DNA of 64,000 nt from the NCBI GenBank assembly GCA_943912855.1, contig CALTVC010000007.1:1-64000 (forward strand), in the 5' to 3' direction. The stretch is from an uncultured Flavobacterium sp. GTDB taxonomy: Bacteria; Bacteroidota; Bacteroidia; Flavobacteriales; Flavobacteriaceae. A program made the position numbers and the translations under genes. The notes below the pieces were generated by a model. The model was not told where the DNA came from, did not search any database, and worked only from the letters and a program-made list of their open reading frames with translations. Positions within the stretch are counted from its first letter, which is position 1; every line of letters starts with the position of its first letter. Shown here one piece after another: positions 7,679 through 16,537 of this stretch.

Positions 7679-10600
7679 TTAGTAAACAATCCTCTTGCTC
7701 ACTTTGCCTTTTTCAGTACTTACTTCTATGATAAGTACCTGATTTTCGGCAGTTAGATCACTTATAGAAGTATTGTTTTCGTTTATGCCGTTACGGCTGT
7801 ATACTTTGCGTCCTTGTATATCGTAGATGGTTACTCCATTCATCATAACCTCGCCACTGTTTATTACTACAGTTTTGTTTTGCTTGTATACAATTACGTC
7901 GTTAGCTGTTATTACCGGGTTGTCTGTACTTAGCGTTGAAGTAGAGTACATCACTTCAAAGCGGTCGTTAAACGTACCTGCTTCAGAGCTAAAGGTATAA
8001 CTATTATTTGTTATATTACGTGCTACGCCTTCAACATTATCTTTAAGATAAATATTTTGTCCTTGAGTAAACAAACCTTCTGTGTGGTCAAGGCTTATTG
8101 TAAAGGTACCTGCTGCCGGGGCAACGAAGCCTAGTTTAACAACGTCTGTAGCCGTAAAGCTTGGTCTTGCCTGTATTGCAAGGGCATTGTTATCTACCAC
8201 TGAGTAAAGCGATATAATGTTGTTTTCAGAGAATCTCTTAGCATCGTAACCGTAGTCCATACCGTTAGTGGCACCATCTATGTACGCTACTGCTGTTTGG
8301 CTCGCGTTGTTTTCGCCACTTGTAATGTTTAACCAAAGTTTAGAAGCATTGGTAGCCGCCTGCCTGAAGAATACCTGAGAAGCACTTGCCATTGTACGAC
8401 GCATGCTGTTTGTAAAGGTAAGGTTAGGAGTACCTGTATTAGCGCTTGTTTTAACGATAAAACCTTGTCCCTGAGCTAGTGTCCATGTAGATGAGTTACC
8501 TGTAAAGAATTCGCTTTGTTCGCTTCCTCCACCTCTTACCGGGTTAGATACATAACCTGCAAGGCTCACAGTAGCGTATGAAGATACTGTATAATCGTTC
8601 TTTTTCCTCCACATGTAAATACCATTTGAAAGATCCAGTATAGATGCGTTAGCCGCAAAGAAGTCGGCAATGTTTAGTGGCGATGGATAAGGGTTACCTA
8701 CTGCGTTGTATCCTGAGCCCTGAGTAGATAGAGTCACGTTTATAGTACCGTTATTTGGCACGCCTGTAAATACTCCGTCGAATTGTAAAGAACCTGTACC
8801 TGTATTGTATCCTGCTGCATTGTCGGCATTTGGCATACGGATAAGGTAAGCTTTACCTGTTTCAAAGTTTGTCGTTGACGGAGTTACCATAGCATATACG
8901 TCTGTTTCTGTTTTGTACTTATAAAAACGTGTTGCTGTAGTTGCCGGAGAGAAGCTTAGAAGGTTCTGAGCTGCTACCGGAGATGTCCAAAGGGTGTAAT
9001 CCAGTCTGTAAAGAACATTTCCTTTTTTGTGAACTACTACGTTACCTACGTTTACTGCATCTGTAAGCTGTACAAGGGCTGCATTATCCTGGAATGTAAA
9101 GCTTGAACCTGCATCTACATGAACGTATCCGTTTACAGTAGCAGTAAATCCTGTAGGGAAGTTTACTTCTGCTCCGTTGCTTATGGTTACTGTACAGGCA
9201 TTTAGGTTAGCCGCAGCTGTATAGCTTCCTGTAAAGGTAACCGCATCTGTAATTGTAGGTACACCATTGCTCCAAGAAGTACCGTTCCATACAGTATTGT
9301 TTATTTTAAGTTGAGCAACGCTAGAGTACACGCTTCCGCATGAACCGCTTTGCACAAGTGCCCTTACGTAAGTAGTAGCAGTGATGTTGCCTATTAGAGA
9401 ACCTGTTAGGGTAGCGCTTGTGCTACTGATGCTTATTGGTGATGCAAAGTCAGCAGTAGCTGATTTTTCCCAGCGAACTACGTTACCTGTGTAAGAAGCA
9501 AGAGTGATGTCGGCAGGAGTATTGTCCGCACACATAGGGATTACAGATGGTAGTGTACCACCTACAGCGTTAGCTGTTACCGTTACAGTGCTTACTGCAG
9601 AAGTCACTGCTGTACAAGTACCACTAGAAATTAAAGCCCTATAGTAGGTTGTAGTCGTTAGGTTACCAGTGTTGTAAGTAGCCGATGTAGCGTTTGTAAT
9701 GTTTGCAAACGTAGCATTATCTGTAGATTTTTGCCATTGTATAGTACCTGTGTAACCTGTTAGGGTTACGGTAACTCCGTTACCGGCGCATATTGTTTGG
9801 TTTTGTGTAACAGTTCCTGCAACAGGGGTAGCGTACACGGTTACAGGCATAGCGCTTGATGCTACGGCCGCACATGGAGATCCTGAAGGATAAGCTGTTA
9901 CATAGTAGTATTTAGTACCTACTGCGGCAGCATTTACTGCAGGGTTGTATGTAGCTGAAGTAGCGCCGCTTATAGCAGTACCGCCAGTGTTACTGTTTGT
10001 AGTACCGTTGCTGTACCACTGATATTGTGGACTATTTCCTTCGGCAGTTGCGCTAAGTTGTACAGCAGTACCCTGGCATGTAGTTACTTCTGATGAAGTA
10101 GCATTCAGTATAAGTGTGTTAAGGTAAGCACCGTTACTAAGTGCAGCACCAGATGAGTTTGTAACAAGACAACGGTAAATTCCGTAGTCTGCTGCTGTTA
10201 CTCCGCTGATTGTAAGCGAAGCTGTATTTGCACCACTAACTGTAGAACCGTTTCCAGTGGCACCATTAGCTATGGCTACGTTATTTTTTTGCCATTGGTA
10301 TACAGGAGTTTCTGTACCTGTAGATGTGCTTGTAAGAGCTATGCTAAAGGTTGCTGTTTGGGTAGGACATACTGCCTTACTAACCGGTTGTGTAGTAATT
10401 TCCGGGGCAGGAATGGTAAAGGTATCCCTGTTGTAAGCCATAAAGGCCATATCGTCTGTACCGTTAGGTAATACTTTAAAGTGTGTTACTGTACCACGGT
10501 TAGCATCATCTATTCCGAAATCAGAAAGTTTATAGGCAAGTACCCTGATTTCCCTTGTGTTACCACCAGGGTTACCGGCACCGTTTACAATTGCTGTATT

Positions 10601-11650
10601 GTAAGATTGTCCGTAAGTAAGTGTAAAGAAGTCGCTGTAGTATGTACCTACCTTATTTATAGAAGACATATTTATCTCTACAGGCTTACCTACTATGTTT
10701 CCGCTGGCATCTACAAAACAGTACGTAGTAAATGCACTGCTGGTAGGGCTTGCTATTTGCGTAACAAGTACATCTGGTACAGCATCAGTAGCTTTACCTG
10801 CTATAATGTTACCTGCTTCAAAAGTAAGCGGGCTTGTAGAAGGTAGATTAGTAATACCTGTACCAAGTCCAAGACCACGTGTACCGTCAATTAGTACGTC
10901 ACGAGCGGTAAGGTTTGCTACAGTAGGGGCAGTAGGTACAGTAGCACTAAGGGTACCGTCCATTTTGCCACCAAGTACAAGATATATTGCAGCACTTGCA
11001 GCGTTTGTAGCATTACTAGGGGTAGTACCTGCAATGTTGTTTACAGGTATAGCCCTCCAGTTACCTGCAGTGTAAGTACCTGTATTGCTGTTGCTAAGTA
11101 CACTTGTGATTTCAGCATCGTTACCGGTGCTGTAAAGCGTGCCGTTATAGCTAAAAGCCATTAGACTGTGCTGAGTATCCGGATAGGTAGTACTAGGCGA
11201 TGTATTAGTACTGCTCCAGTAGTTGTTGTAGTTTGTAATGATGCGGTTTACCGTAGATACTGCCGGAGTAAGAGCCGGTGGAGTATAGGTGTAAGCCACA
11301 GGGCTACTGCTCGTAGTATTACCGGATACCGTTTTAGATACCGTAAAATACTTTGTAGCAGCTGCGCTACCCGATGCTATTACGGCAGGAACAACAACGC
11401 TGATTTGGTTCGCTGATACTACTGTAGTTGAAAGCGCAGGAACTGTAGCTCCGGTAGAACCGTTCTGATAGAAGTTTACTGTGGTGTTCCCGGTTACAAA
11501 GTTTGTACCGTTAATGGTCATGGTAGTACGGTAGGTAACATTAGTAGGACTTAACGTACTTGAATTAACTGTGGGGGCCTGGGCAAAGGCAACTCCGCAG
11601 AATGTTAGCACTAAGGCTAAGGTTTTGATAAAAAGGTATTTATTCAGCAT
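7679..11650 (-). CDS. Large T9SS-secreted multidomain surface protein (IPT/TIG and Ig-like repeats)
   Basis: 1323 aa. A signal peptide (about 1-23, ending VAFA) precedes an IPT/TIG domain (about 25-120, APTVNSSTLSPTNVTYRTTMTI). Then comes a lamin-tail-like region (about 130-410), then several Ig-like repeats with Cys and Y-x-W-x-K/Y-x-x-N patterns (about 415-770). A discontinuous beta-rich region (about 780-1120) leads to a module shared with two neighbouring genes (about 1130-1250, SKLWLNIT...), and the T9SS type A sorting domain ends SKRIVY. Expected to be exported through the T9SS and anchored or released at the surface. Ligand unknown; adhesion is a reasonable guess. Confidence 0.88.
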   Translation of the reverse strand: MLNKYLFIKTLALVLTFCGVAFAQAPTVNSSTLSPTNVTYRTTMTINGTNFVTGNTTVNFYQNGSTGATVPALSTTVVSANQISVVVPAVIASGSAAATKYFTVSKTVSGNTTSSSPVAYTYTPPALTPAVSTVNRIITNYNNYWSSTNTSPSTTYPDTQHSLMAFSYNGTLYSTGNDAEITSVLSNSNTGTYTAGNWRAIPVNNIAGTTPSNATNAASAAIYLVLGGKMDGTLSATVPTAPTVANLTARDVLIDGTRGLGLGTGITNLPSTSPLTFEAGNIIAGKATDAVPDVLVTQIASPTSSAFTTYCFVDASGNIVGKPVEINMSSINKVGTYYSDFFTLTYGQSYNTAIVNGAGNPGGNTREIRVLAYKLSDFGIDDANRGTVTHFKVLPNGTDDMAFMAYNRDTFTIPAPEITTQPVSKAVCPTQTATFSIALTSTSTGTETPVYQWQKNNVAIANGATGNGSTVSGANTASLTISGVTAADYGIYRCLVTNSSGAALSNGAYLNTLILNATSSEVTTCQGTAVQLSATAEGNSPQYQWYSNGTTNSNTGGTAISGATSATYNPAVNAAAVGTKYYYVTAYPSGSPCAAVASSAMPVTVYATPVAGTVTQNQTICAGNGVTVTLTGYTGTIQWQKSTDNATFANITNATSATYNTGNLTTTTYYRALISSGTCTAVTSAVSTVTVTANAVGGTLPSVIPMCADNTPADITLASYTGNVVRWEKSATADFASPISISSTSATLTGSLIGNITATTYVRALVQSGSCGSVYSSVAQLKINNTVWNGTSWSNGVPTITDAVTFTGSYTAAANLNACTVTISNGAEVNFPTGFTATVNGYVHVDAGSSFTFQDNAALVQLTDAVNVGNVVVHKKGNVLYRLDYTLWTSPVAAQNLLSFSPATTATRFYKYKTETDVYAMVTPSTTNFETGKAYLIRMPNADNAAGYNTGTGSLQFDGVFTGVPNNGTINVTLSTQGSGYNAVGNPYPSPLNIADFFAANASILDLSNGIYMWRKKNDYTVSSYATVSLAGYVSNPVRGGGSEQSEFFTGNSSTWTLAQGQGFIVKTSANTGTPNLTFTNSMRRTMASASQVFFRQAATNASKLWLNITSGENNASQTAVAYIDGATNGMDYGYDAKRFSENNIISLYSVVDNNALAIQARPSFTATDVVKLGFVAPAAGTFTISLDHTEGLFTQGQNIYLKDNVEGVARNITNNSYTFSSEAGTFNDRFEVMYSTSTLSTDNPVITANDVIVYKQNKTVVINSGEVMMNGVTIYDIQGRKVYSRNGINENNTSISDLTAENQVLIIEVSTEKGKVSKRIVY

Positions 11651-11827
11651 AATATTGGGGATTATCTTGGTGTAAAAGTAGTACTGTTAAAATTATTTAA
11701 TATTTGATTGTCGGTTAAACGACACTTTTGCCCGACGAACTGCAAATTCCTTGCGGTTAGCTTATTCAGACTTGTTTTAGGATAATTTTAAGAAGTTTTA
11801 TTTTATAAATATTACTTCTTTATGACA

Positions 11828-11858
11828 CCGCCCCACCCATAAAATGGATGTGGAGCGG
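11828..11858 (-). terminator. Stem-loop after the 261-aa T9SS gene
   Basis: CCGC-c-CCAC (11828-11836) pairs with GTGG-a-GCGG (11850-11858), eight pairs with one mismatch. It lies about 32 bp past the minus-strand stop. No strong T-run follows on the minus strand, so termination is a modest call. Confidence 0.45.
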
Positions 11859-11889
11859 CTCTTCATAAAATTGAAGAAAGGTTTGCGGT

Positions 11890-12675
11890 TTAGTAAATAA
11901 TTTTCTTATTTACTTTGCCTTTAGCAGTGCTTACTTCTACTATCAGTATCTGCTTAGATGCTGTTAGGTCGTTAATAGTTATTTCTTCAGTATTAATGCC
12001 ATTGGCACTGTAAACTTTGCGTCCGTTTATGTCGTAAATGGTTACAGCATCTATAAGGTTACTGTCGACACTTATGGTTATTGTCTGGGCAGATTTTGCC
12101 ACCGTAACACTATTGCTGTTAAAAACAGGCTGTTCTGTACCCATAGTAGTATTCATATACATCAGTTGGAACCTGTTTTCAAAAGTGCCTGAGAGGCTGG
12201 TAAAGAACAACGCACCGTTGTTTAGGTCGGTAACTTCTCCGGTGGTAATGTCTTTTATGTATATATGTTGTCCGTTATTAAATATACCGTCTTTGTGGTC
12301 TATGCTTAGCGAATAGTTCCCCGCCTGAGGTGCGGCATAACCCATTTGTACCACATCAAGATTACTAAACAAAGGCCTGGTTTGTATTACCAGTGGCGTG
12401 TTTTCGGCTATGGTATAAATAGAGATAGTGTTTGATTCTAAGAATCGCGTGGCATCATAGCCAAAGTCCAGTCCAAATGTTCCCTGCGAAAGGTAGGCTA
12501 TTGCAGCCTGGCTCGTGCCACCCGTAGGGCCTGTAATGTTTATCCAGACTCTGGACGGAAGGGTGGAAGTAACTTGGTCTACACTATAAGGTGCCTGTTG
12601 CGCATTAGCATTAAAACCTGCTGTAAGCATTATTACAAGCAAAAGGAAAAAGCGGTTAGTATTTTTTGTACTCAT
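11890..12675 (-). CDS. Stand-alone T9SS C-terminal module protein
   Basis: 261 aa: a signal peptide (about 1-25, ending FNANA), then SRVWINITGPTGGTSQAAIA, which aligns with the C-terminal module of the 1323-aa neighbour (shared pattern W-[IL]-N-I-T, Q-[AT]-A-[IV]-A-Y, [DE]-[FY]-G-Y-D-A). The last 70 residues are a T9SS type A sorting domain with VTIYDINGRKVYSANGIN and a KKIIY end. It therefore has export signals plus one beta-rich domain and no other cargo. Role unknown; the duplication relationship to the neighbouring genes is clear. Confidence 0.82.
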   Translation of the reverse strand: MSTKNTNRFFLLLVIMLTAGFNANAQQAPYSVDQVTSTLPSRVWINITGPTGGTSQAAIAYLSQGTFGLDFGYDATRFLESNTISIYTIAENTPLVIQTRPLFSNLDVVQMGYAAPQAGNYSLSIDHKDGIFNNGQHIYIKDITTGEVTDLNNGALFFTSLSGTFENRFQLMYMNTTMGTEQPVFNSNSVTVAKSAQTITISVDSNLIDAVTIYDINGRKVYSANGINTEEITINDLTASKQILIVEVSTAKGKVNKKIIY

Positions 12676-12988
12676 TTTTTTGGGGTTTTTGTTGAGACAA
12701 AGGTATTTTTAACTGCCTGTGTAATAGGGTGTATTTCTTTTAGTTACGTTTTGCTGTCGATGAAGTGTGTTCTTTTACAGACGAAATGTTTCACATTTCT
12801 TTAACATTTCGGTAAACTGATAAAAATGCAGTTAAACGGCATATAATTATGATTTTTTAATAAACCCCTTTAAAATTTGGCAATATTGTAACGTTAGTTT
12901 GCAAACCGCTAACAAATTGATGTGTAAGTGTTCAGTAATTTCGTGTTATTATTAAAAAACAAATAAGAACAATTAAACTACCTTAATC
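12676..12988. other. 313-bp spacer between divergent genes; no gene seen
   Basis: AT-rich DNA carrying the promoters of both flanking genes. The minus-strand -7 box TACCTTTG is at 12698-12705. No repeat or RNA structure stands out. Confidence 0.5.
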
Positions 12989-13588
12989 ATGAAAAAGACA
13001 TCAATATTAGTAAGTAAACTGTTTGTAGGTGCTGCACTGTTCAGCCTTTCACTAACATCATGTAAACAGGAGCCAAAACAGGAAGACCCTCAGGAAGTAG
13101 CAGAAGAGGCAAACGAAGAGAAATTTGACAATATGCCAAATGACAGCCTTGAAGACGATTCTGATTATCTTGTTAAAACCGTAGCGGTGGACCAAAAGGA
13201 AATAGCCTTGGCTAAACTGGCCCAGACAAAAAGTACAAATCCTGATGTAAAGGCCTTTGCTAAAATGATGGAAGCAGCACATGCTAAATCTGAAACGGAA
13301 GTAAAAGCGCTTGCCGCCAAAAAGAACATTACTGTTCCTGCCGCACTTACAGATAAAGCGGAAGACAAGTATGCCGATTTAAATGAAAAATCAGGTGTTG
13401 ATTTTGATAAAGCTTATGCAGATGCTATGGTAGACGGACATGAGAAGTTTATAAGCAAAATAGAAAAAGCTGCAGAAAATGCTAAAGACCCTGACATTAA
13501 AATGTGGGCTGCAAATACATTACCTACGTTGCGTGAGCATTTAGAGCATGCCAAAACACTTAAAACCAAAACCGACGCTCTTAAATAA
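12989..13588 (+). CDS. DUF4142 lipoprotein
   Basis: 199 aa. A lipobox is visible (SLTSC, Cys at about 25), followed by an acidic linker rich in Glu/Asp (about 30-60). The DUF4142 four-helix domain fills about 65-195, with the typical DVKAFAKMMEAAHAKSETEVKALA and a C-terminal LREHLEHAKTLK helix. This ferritin-like fold family is periplasmic and common in stress-related contexts in Bacteroidota and Proteobacteria; no metal site is obvious. A 53-aa membrane protein gene follows 21 bp later, probably co-transcribed. Confidence 0.88.
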   Translation: MKKTSILVSKLFVGAALFSLSLTSCKQEPKQEDPQEVAEEANEEKFDNMPNDSLEDDSDYLVKTVAVDQKEIALAKLAQTKSTNPDVKAFAKMMEAAHAKSETEVKALAAKKNITVPAALTDKAEDKYADLNEKSGVDFDKAYADAMVDGHEKFISKIEKAAENAKDPDIKMWAANTLPTLREHLEHAKTLKTKTDALK

Positions 13589-13609
13589 TAATCTTTAAAC
13601 AATAACATT

Positions 13610-13771
13610 ATGAGAAGTTTATTATATGTAATTGCCGTACTCCTTATAATAGGGTGGGCATTGGGCAGTTTTGCATGGCATACTGCAAATGCGTTAATTC
13701 ATTTGTTACTGGTTGTAGCAGTAATTATGATACTGTTTAATCTTATCAGTGGCAGGCGCAGACCTTTGTAA
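13610..13771 (+). CDS. lmo0937-family small membrane protein
   Basis: 53 aa, from ATG at 13610-13612 to TAA at 13769-13771. Two hydrophobic segments (about 4-18 and 27-45) are separated by SFAWHTANA, ending in SGRRRPL. The two-helix pattern with I-G-W and L-I-x-G-R-R is that of the small lmo0937/DUF5670-type membrane proteins, often stress-induced. It follows the DUF4142 gene by 21 bp and precedes a strong stem-loop, so the two likely form one transcript. Confidence 0.8.
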   Translation: MRSLLYVIAVLLIIGWALGSFAWHTANALIHLLLVVAVIMILFNLISGRRRPL

Positions 13772-13793
13772 TAAAGTAATTTTCCTCTATATA

Positions 13794-13827
13794 GCAATGC
13801 CGGAACAATTAACTGTTCCGGCATTGC
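13794..13827. terminator. Stem-loop between convergent genes
   Basis: GCAATGCCGGAACA (13794-13807) pairs perfectly over 14 bp with TGTTCCGGCATTGC (13814-13827) around a 6-nt loop. It lies between the convergent 13771 and 13853 gene ends and may serve both directions, although the T-runs are short. Confidence 0.75.
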
Positions 13828-13852
13828 CTGTTTATGGATGCACGTAATATTA

Positions 13853-14716
13853 TTAGTAAATTATTTTTCGGCGTATTTTTCCTTCAGATGTGTCAGTTTC
13901 TATAATTACTACTTGTTGCTGCGATGTAAGTCCGTTTATAATAAGGCTACTGTTATTGACTCCCTTGTTGCTGTAAAGCATGCGTCCGGTGGTATCATAT
14001 ACCACAACGTTTTGTATGGTGCTGTTGCCGGAATTTATTCCAATGCTTTCACCTGATTTATACACAGTAAAATCTTGTTTTACAAAAGGTTTGTCAGTAG
14101 ATAATGCTACTAATGAATAACCTACGGTAAAGCGTTGGTTAAATATGCCACTCTCTGTAGTAAAAACATAACTTCCCATAGTTAGGTCGGTTACAGTGCC
14201 TGTGCTGTTGTCTTTAATGTATATTTTTTGTCCCATAGAAAACACTCCATCACTTCGGCTCACAGAAATGGTATACGTACCGCCCTCCGGTGCCTCATAA
14301 CCCAACTGAACCGTATCTGTCATATCAAATAGGGGTCTTGCCTGTATGACAAAAGGATTATTATCTATAAGGGTATATATGCCTACCGTATTGCTTTCCG
14401 AAAATCGTGCTGCATCATACCCAAAATCTATTCCCAGTGTTCCCTGGGGTAGATAGGCTATGGCGGTTTGGCTTGCTGCCTGTCCGCTAGATCTCAGGTC
14501 AATCCAAATGCGGGAAGATGGTATGTCCGATGTTGGCGTTGTAGGGTCTGTATTGTTACGTTGCGTCGGTAGTATTGTACCGTTAGTGGGCATTTCATAA
14601 AACATATTTTGGATATGTTTTACAGGTGTTATCCCCGGGTTATGTGCAAACATTCCTGATGTAGCACCACAAATCAGTCCCAGGGTTGTGACAGTTGAGG
14701 TATTGGTGATTTTCAT
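13853..14716 (-). CDS. Stand-alone T9SS C-terminal module protein, second copy
   Basis: 287 aa. An N-terminal hydrophobic stretch (about 7-24) is a likely signal peptide. The following DIPSSRIWIDLRSSGQAASQTAIAYLPQG aligns with the modules of the two T9SS genes nearby. The C-terminus is a type A sorting domain (VVVYDTTGRMLYSNKGVNNSSL, ending RRKIIY). It is clearly a third paralogue, more diverged at the N-terminus. Cargo function unknown. Confidence 0.8.
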   Translation of the reverse strand: MKITNTSTVTTLGLICGATSGMFAHNPGITPVKHIQNMFYEMPTNGTILPTQRNNTDPTTPTSDIPSSRIWIDLRSSGQAASQTAIAYLPQGTLGIDFGYDAARFSESNTVGIYTLIDNNPFVIQARPLFDMTDTVQLGYEAPEGGTYTISVSRSDGVFSMGQKIYIKDNSTGTVTDLTMGSYVFTTESGIFNQRFTVGYSLVALSTDKPFVKQDFTVYKSGESIGINSGNSTIQNVVVYDTTGRMLYSNKGVNNSSLIINGLTSQQQVVIIETDTSEGKIRRKIIY

Positions 14717-14942
14717 TTTAGGTATGTTTATAACTTAAATTTACGAAAATGTTACGAAATTTCATACCCTGTTTTTGTCAAATCCTCAGTTTTTCAGCTA
14801 TTTAACGTGTTATGATAATTACAATGAATAATGTATTACAAATCAGGGTTGAACCATCTTAAAATTGACTTTTAGATACTAATGAAATCTTAAAATCCCA
14901 TTAGCTTATTACTTAACAGTTTGTTATTCTGAATTTTGTAAT

Positions 14943-14973
14943 AAAAAAGCCGCTACGAAAATACGTAACGGCT
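14943..14973 (-). terminator. Intrinsic terminator of the NA37 gene
   Basis: AGCCG-c-TACG (14948-14957) pairs with CGTA-a-CGGCT (14964-14973). The A-run 14943-14948 gives the minus-strand T-run. It lies 28 bp past the stop. Confidence 0.8.
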
Positions 14974-15000
14974 CCAATGTTGTCTTATGTAAACGACTAT

Positions 15001-16059
15001 TTAGCTTTTCTCTTCCTTGTTAAAGTAAACAAGGTAGTAGTACATTTGTTTTTCTTCATCCCAACCTTTTTCCACAAACTTTTCGGCACTTTCCGGGTTT
15101 ATGAAATCCAGTTTTATCTGAATGTTAGTATCAAGGCTTATAACGCTCTTAATCTTTTTACGGGCATCTGTAACCGCGGCATTTGCAATAGGGAACGATG
15201 TAACGTCTTCTATGCTGTACTTAGGTGCCTTTTCTACTTTATAGTTCTTAAACTCAGGTATCAGGTCCGGGTTGTCTATAACTTCGTTAAGGAATGCCGT
15301 TTCTTCAAATTCGTCGTTCTTTGCAAACCAGTTTACCGAACGGTTAAGGAACATAACTTCCTCTTTTTTATCTTCTGCCGGAAGCACCACATCTTTAGCG
15401 AAGTCTTTTACAAACTGCATGTACTTCTTGGTCATAAAGTTTTCATCCTGGAAAACATCTACACTAAGGAAGTGCTCCAGCCAGTAACGCGCGTCATAAC
15501 GGTTATGGTCTATGGTAAGTATTTTATAACCTTCTTCTTTTTTGTGGTTAAATACAAGACAACCTTTATCCAGCTTGTTAAGGTTAATACCTTGTTGCAG
15601 CTTCATTTCAAGGTTAGTACCTTCTTCATCTACAAGTAGGAAGTCGGTTTTAATCTCACTCTTAAAAATACCCACGGCGTCTACCGGGTTGTTGTCTATG
15701 GTAAGGTTAGTAAGGTACAGTACGTATACCTCACCGTTTTTAATGTGCGGGTGATTGCTCTGCTCGTACAGGTGCTTGGTAATTTTCTTAGACACCTCGT
15801 GTGCCGAACTCGGGTTGTTAAACACTTCAGATACGTAGTTAAACATATCATTGTAGTCTAAATCCACATCGTGAGCAAACTGGTAGTAATTTTCTTCCTT
15901 TTCCCTGAATGGTTTAAAGAAGTACTCCTTAAGCAATGGCGAAAGCTCATCGCTTAACAGATATGGGGTTTCCGATAAAAAGATAGCCTCATTACGGTTT
16001 TTGTTACCTACGCGGTGTACCGAAAAAGTATCTATATGTGCATTAAATAAATTGATCAT
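15001..16059 (-). CDS. 37-kDa nucleoid-associated protein (NdpA/YejK family)
   Basis: 352 aa. The N-terminus INLFNAHIDTFSVHRVGNKNRNEAIFLSE and the middle EVYVLYLTNLTIDNNPVDAVGIFKSE are characteristic of the NA37 family, which binds nucleic acid in the bacterial nucleoid. The core GCLVFNHKKEEGYKILTIDHNRYDARYWLEHFL is also conserved. Length fits the family. It is followed by a terminator and preceded on the same strand by a four-helix bundle gene, across a spacer of CTNAG repeats. The detailed function is unknown in any species. Confidence 0.85.
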   Translation of the reverse strand: MINLFNAHIDTFSVHRVGNKNRNEAIFLSETPYLLSDELSPLLKEYFFKPFREKEENYYQFAHDVDLDYNDMFNYVSEVFNNPSSAHEVSKKITKHLYEQSNHPHIKNGEVYVLYLTNLTIDNNPVDAVGIFKSEIKTDFLLVDEEGTNLEMKLQQGINLNKLDKGCLVFNHKKEEGYKILTIDHNRYDARYWLEHFLSVDVFQDENFMTKKYMQFVKDFAKDVVLPAEDKKEEVMFLNRSVNWFAKNDEFEETAFLNEVIDNPDLIPEFKNYKVEKAPKYSIEDVTSFPIANAAVTDARKKIKSVISLDTNIQIKLDFINPESAEKFVEKGWDEEKQMYYYLVYFNKEEKS

Positions 16060-16110
16060 CTCTTAGAGCTACTTAGCTACTTAGCGGCTTAGCTTCTTAG
16101 CCAAAAACGC

Positions 16111-16470
16111 CTAGCTATCTTGTTTAATTTTATTAATAAATGATGTGAGCATAATTTCCAGCTCACGGGTACTGTCATATAGACTTTTGAAAGTCGCCTG
16201 ATCAATATACCTGATATTATAGGCGATTTCAATTTGGGTTTGTAATTCAAACAGCGAGCCTACTGAGATACTTAGAAAACGTTTCAGTTCTATGTCACCA
16301 CCACGTCCATATCCTTCAGCAATATTGCTTGGGATTGATATACTGCAACGCCTTATCTGGCTGGTAAGACCGAATACTTCTTCTTTCGGAAAAACCTTTG
16401 TTACTTCATATATGTTAGTAACCAATACCATTGACTTTTGCCAAACAGCAAGATTCCTGTAATTACCCAT
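16111..16470 (-). CDS. Four-helix bundle protein (S23/IVS family)
   Basis: 119 aa. NLAVWQKSMVLVTNIYEVTKVFP, SQIRRCSISIPSNIAEGYGR and KRFLSISVGSLFELQTQIEIA are the family signature regions. The family was named from ORFs inside 23S rRNA intervening sequences, but free-standing copies such as this one are common in Bacteroidota. It forms homopentamers in known structures. No rRNA sequence lies nearby. Role unknown. Confidence 0.88.
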   Translation of the reverse strand: MGNYRNLAVWQKSMVLVTNIYEVTKVFPKEEVFGLTSQIRRCSISIPSNIAEGYGRGGDIELKRFLSISVGSLFELQTQIEIAYNIRYIDQATFKSLYDSTRELEIMLTSFINKIKQDS

Positions 16471-16502
16471 AAGCCTGTTTATTGTTGGTTGGTCAAACAG
16501 CT

Positions 16503-16534
16503 CATAAGCTTAGGAGCTCAGTGGCTCAGTAGCT
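16503..16534. repeat. CTNAG-type degenerate repeat
   Basis: AGCTTAGGAGCTCAGTGGCTCAGTAGC is a run of AG-C-TNAG units. Relatives flank the same gene at 16062-16101 and occur again at 52290-52327 in the ilv operon. Confidence 0.5.
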
Positions 16535-16537
16535 TTT

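Noticed and set aside
10289..11416. Several plus-strand reading frames inside the T9SS gene
   Set aside because: They are antisense to a well-supported 1323-aa protein with clear domains and lack matches of their own.
16111..16470. The S23/IVS-type gene as a sign of an rRNA intervening sequence
   Set aside because: No rRNA sequence is present on either side; free-standing copies are common.
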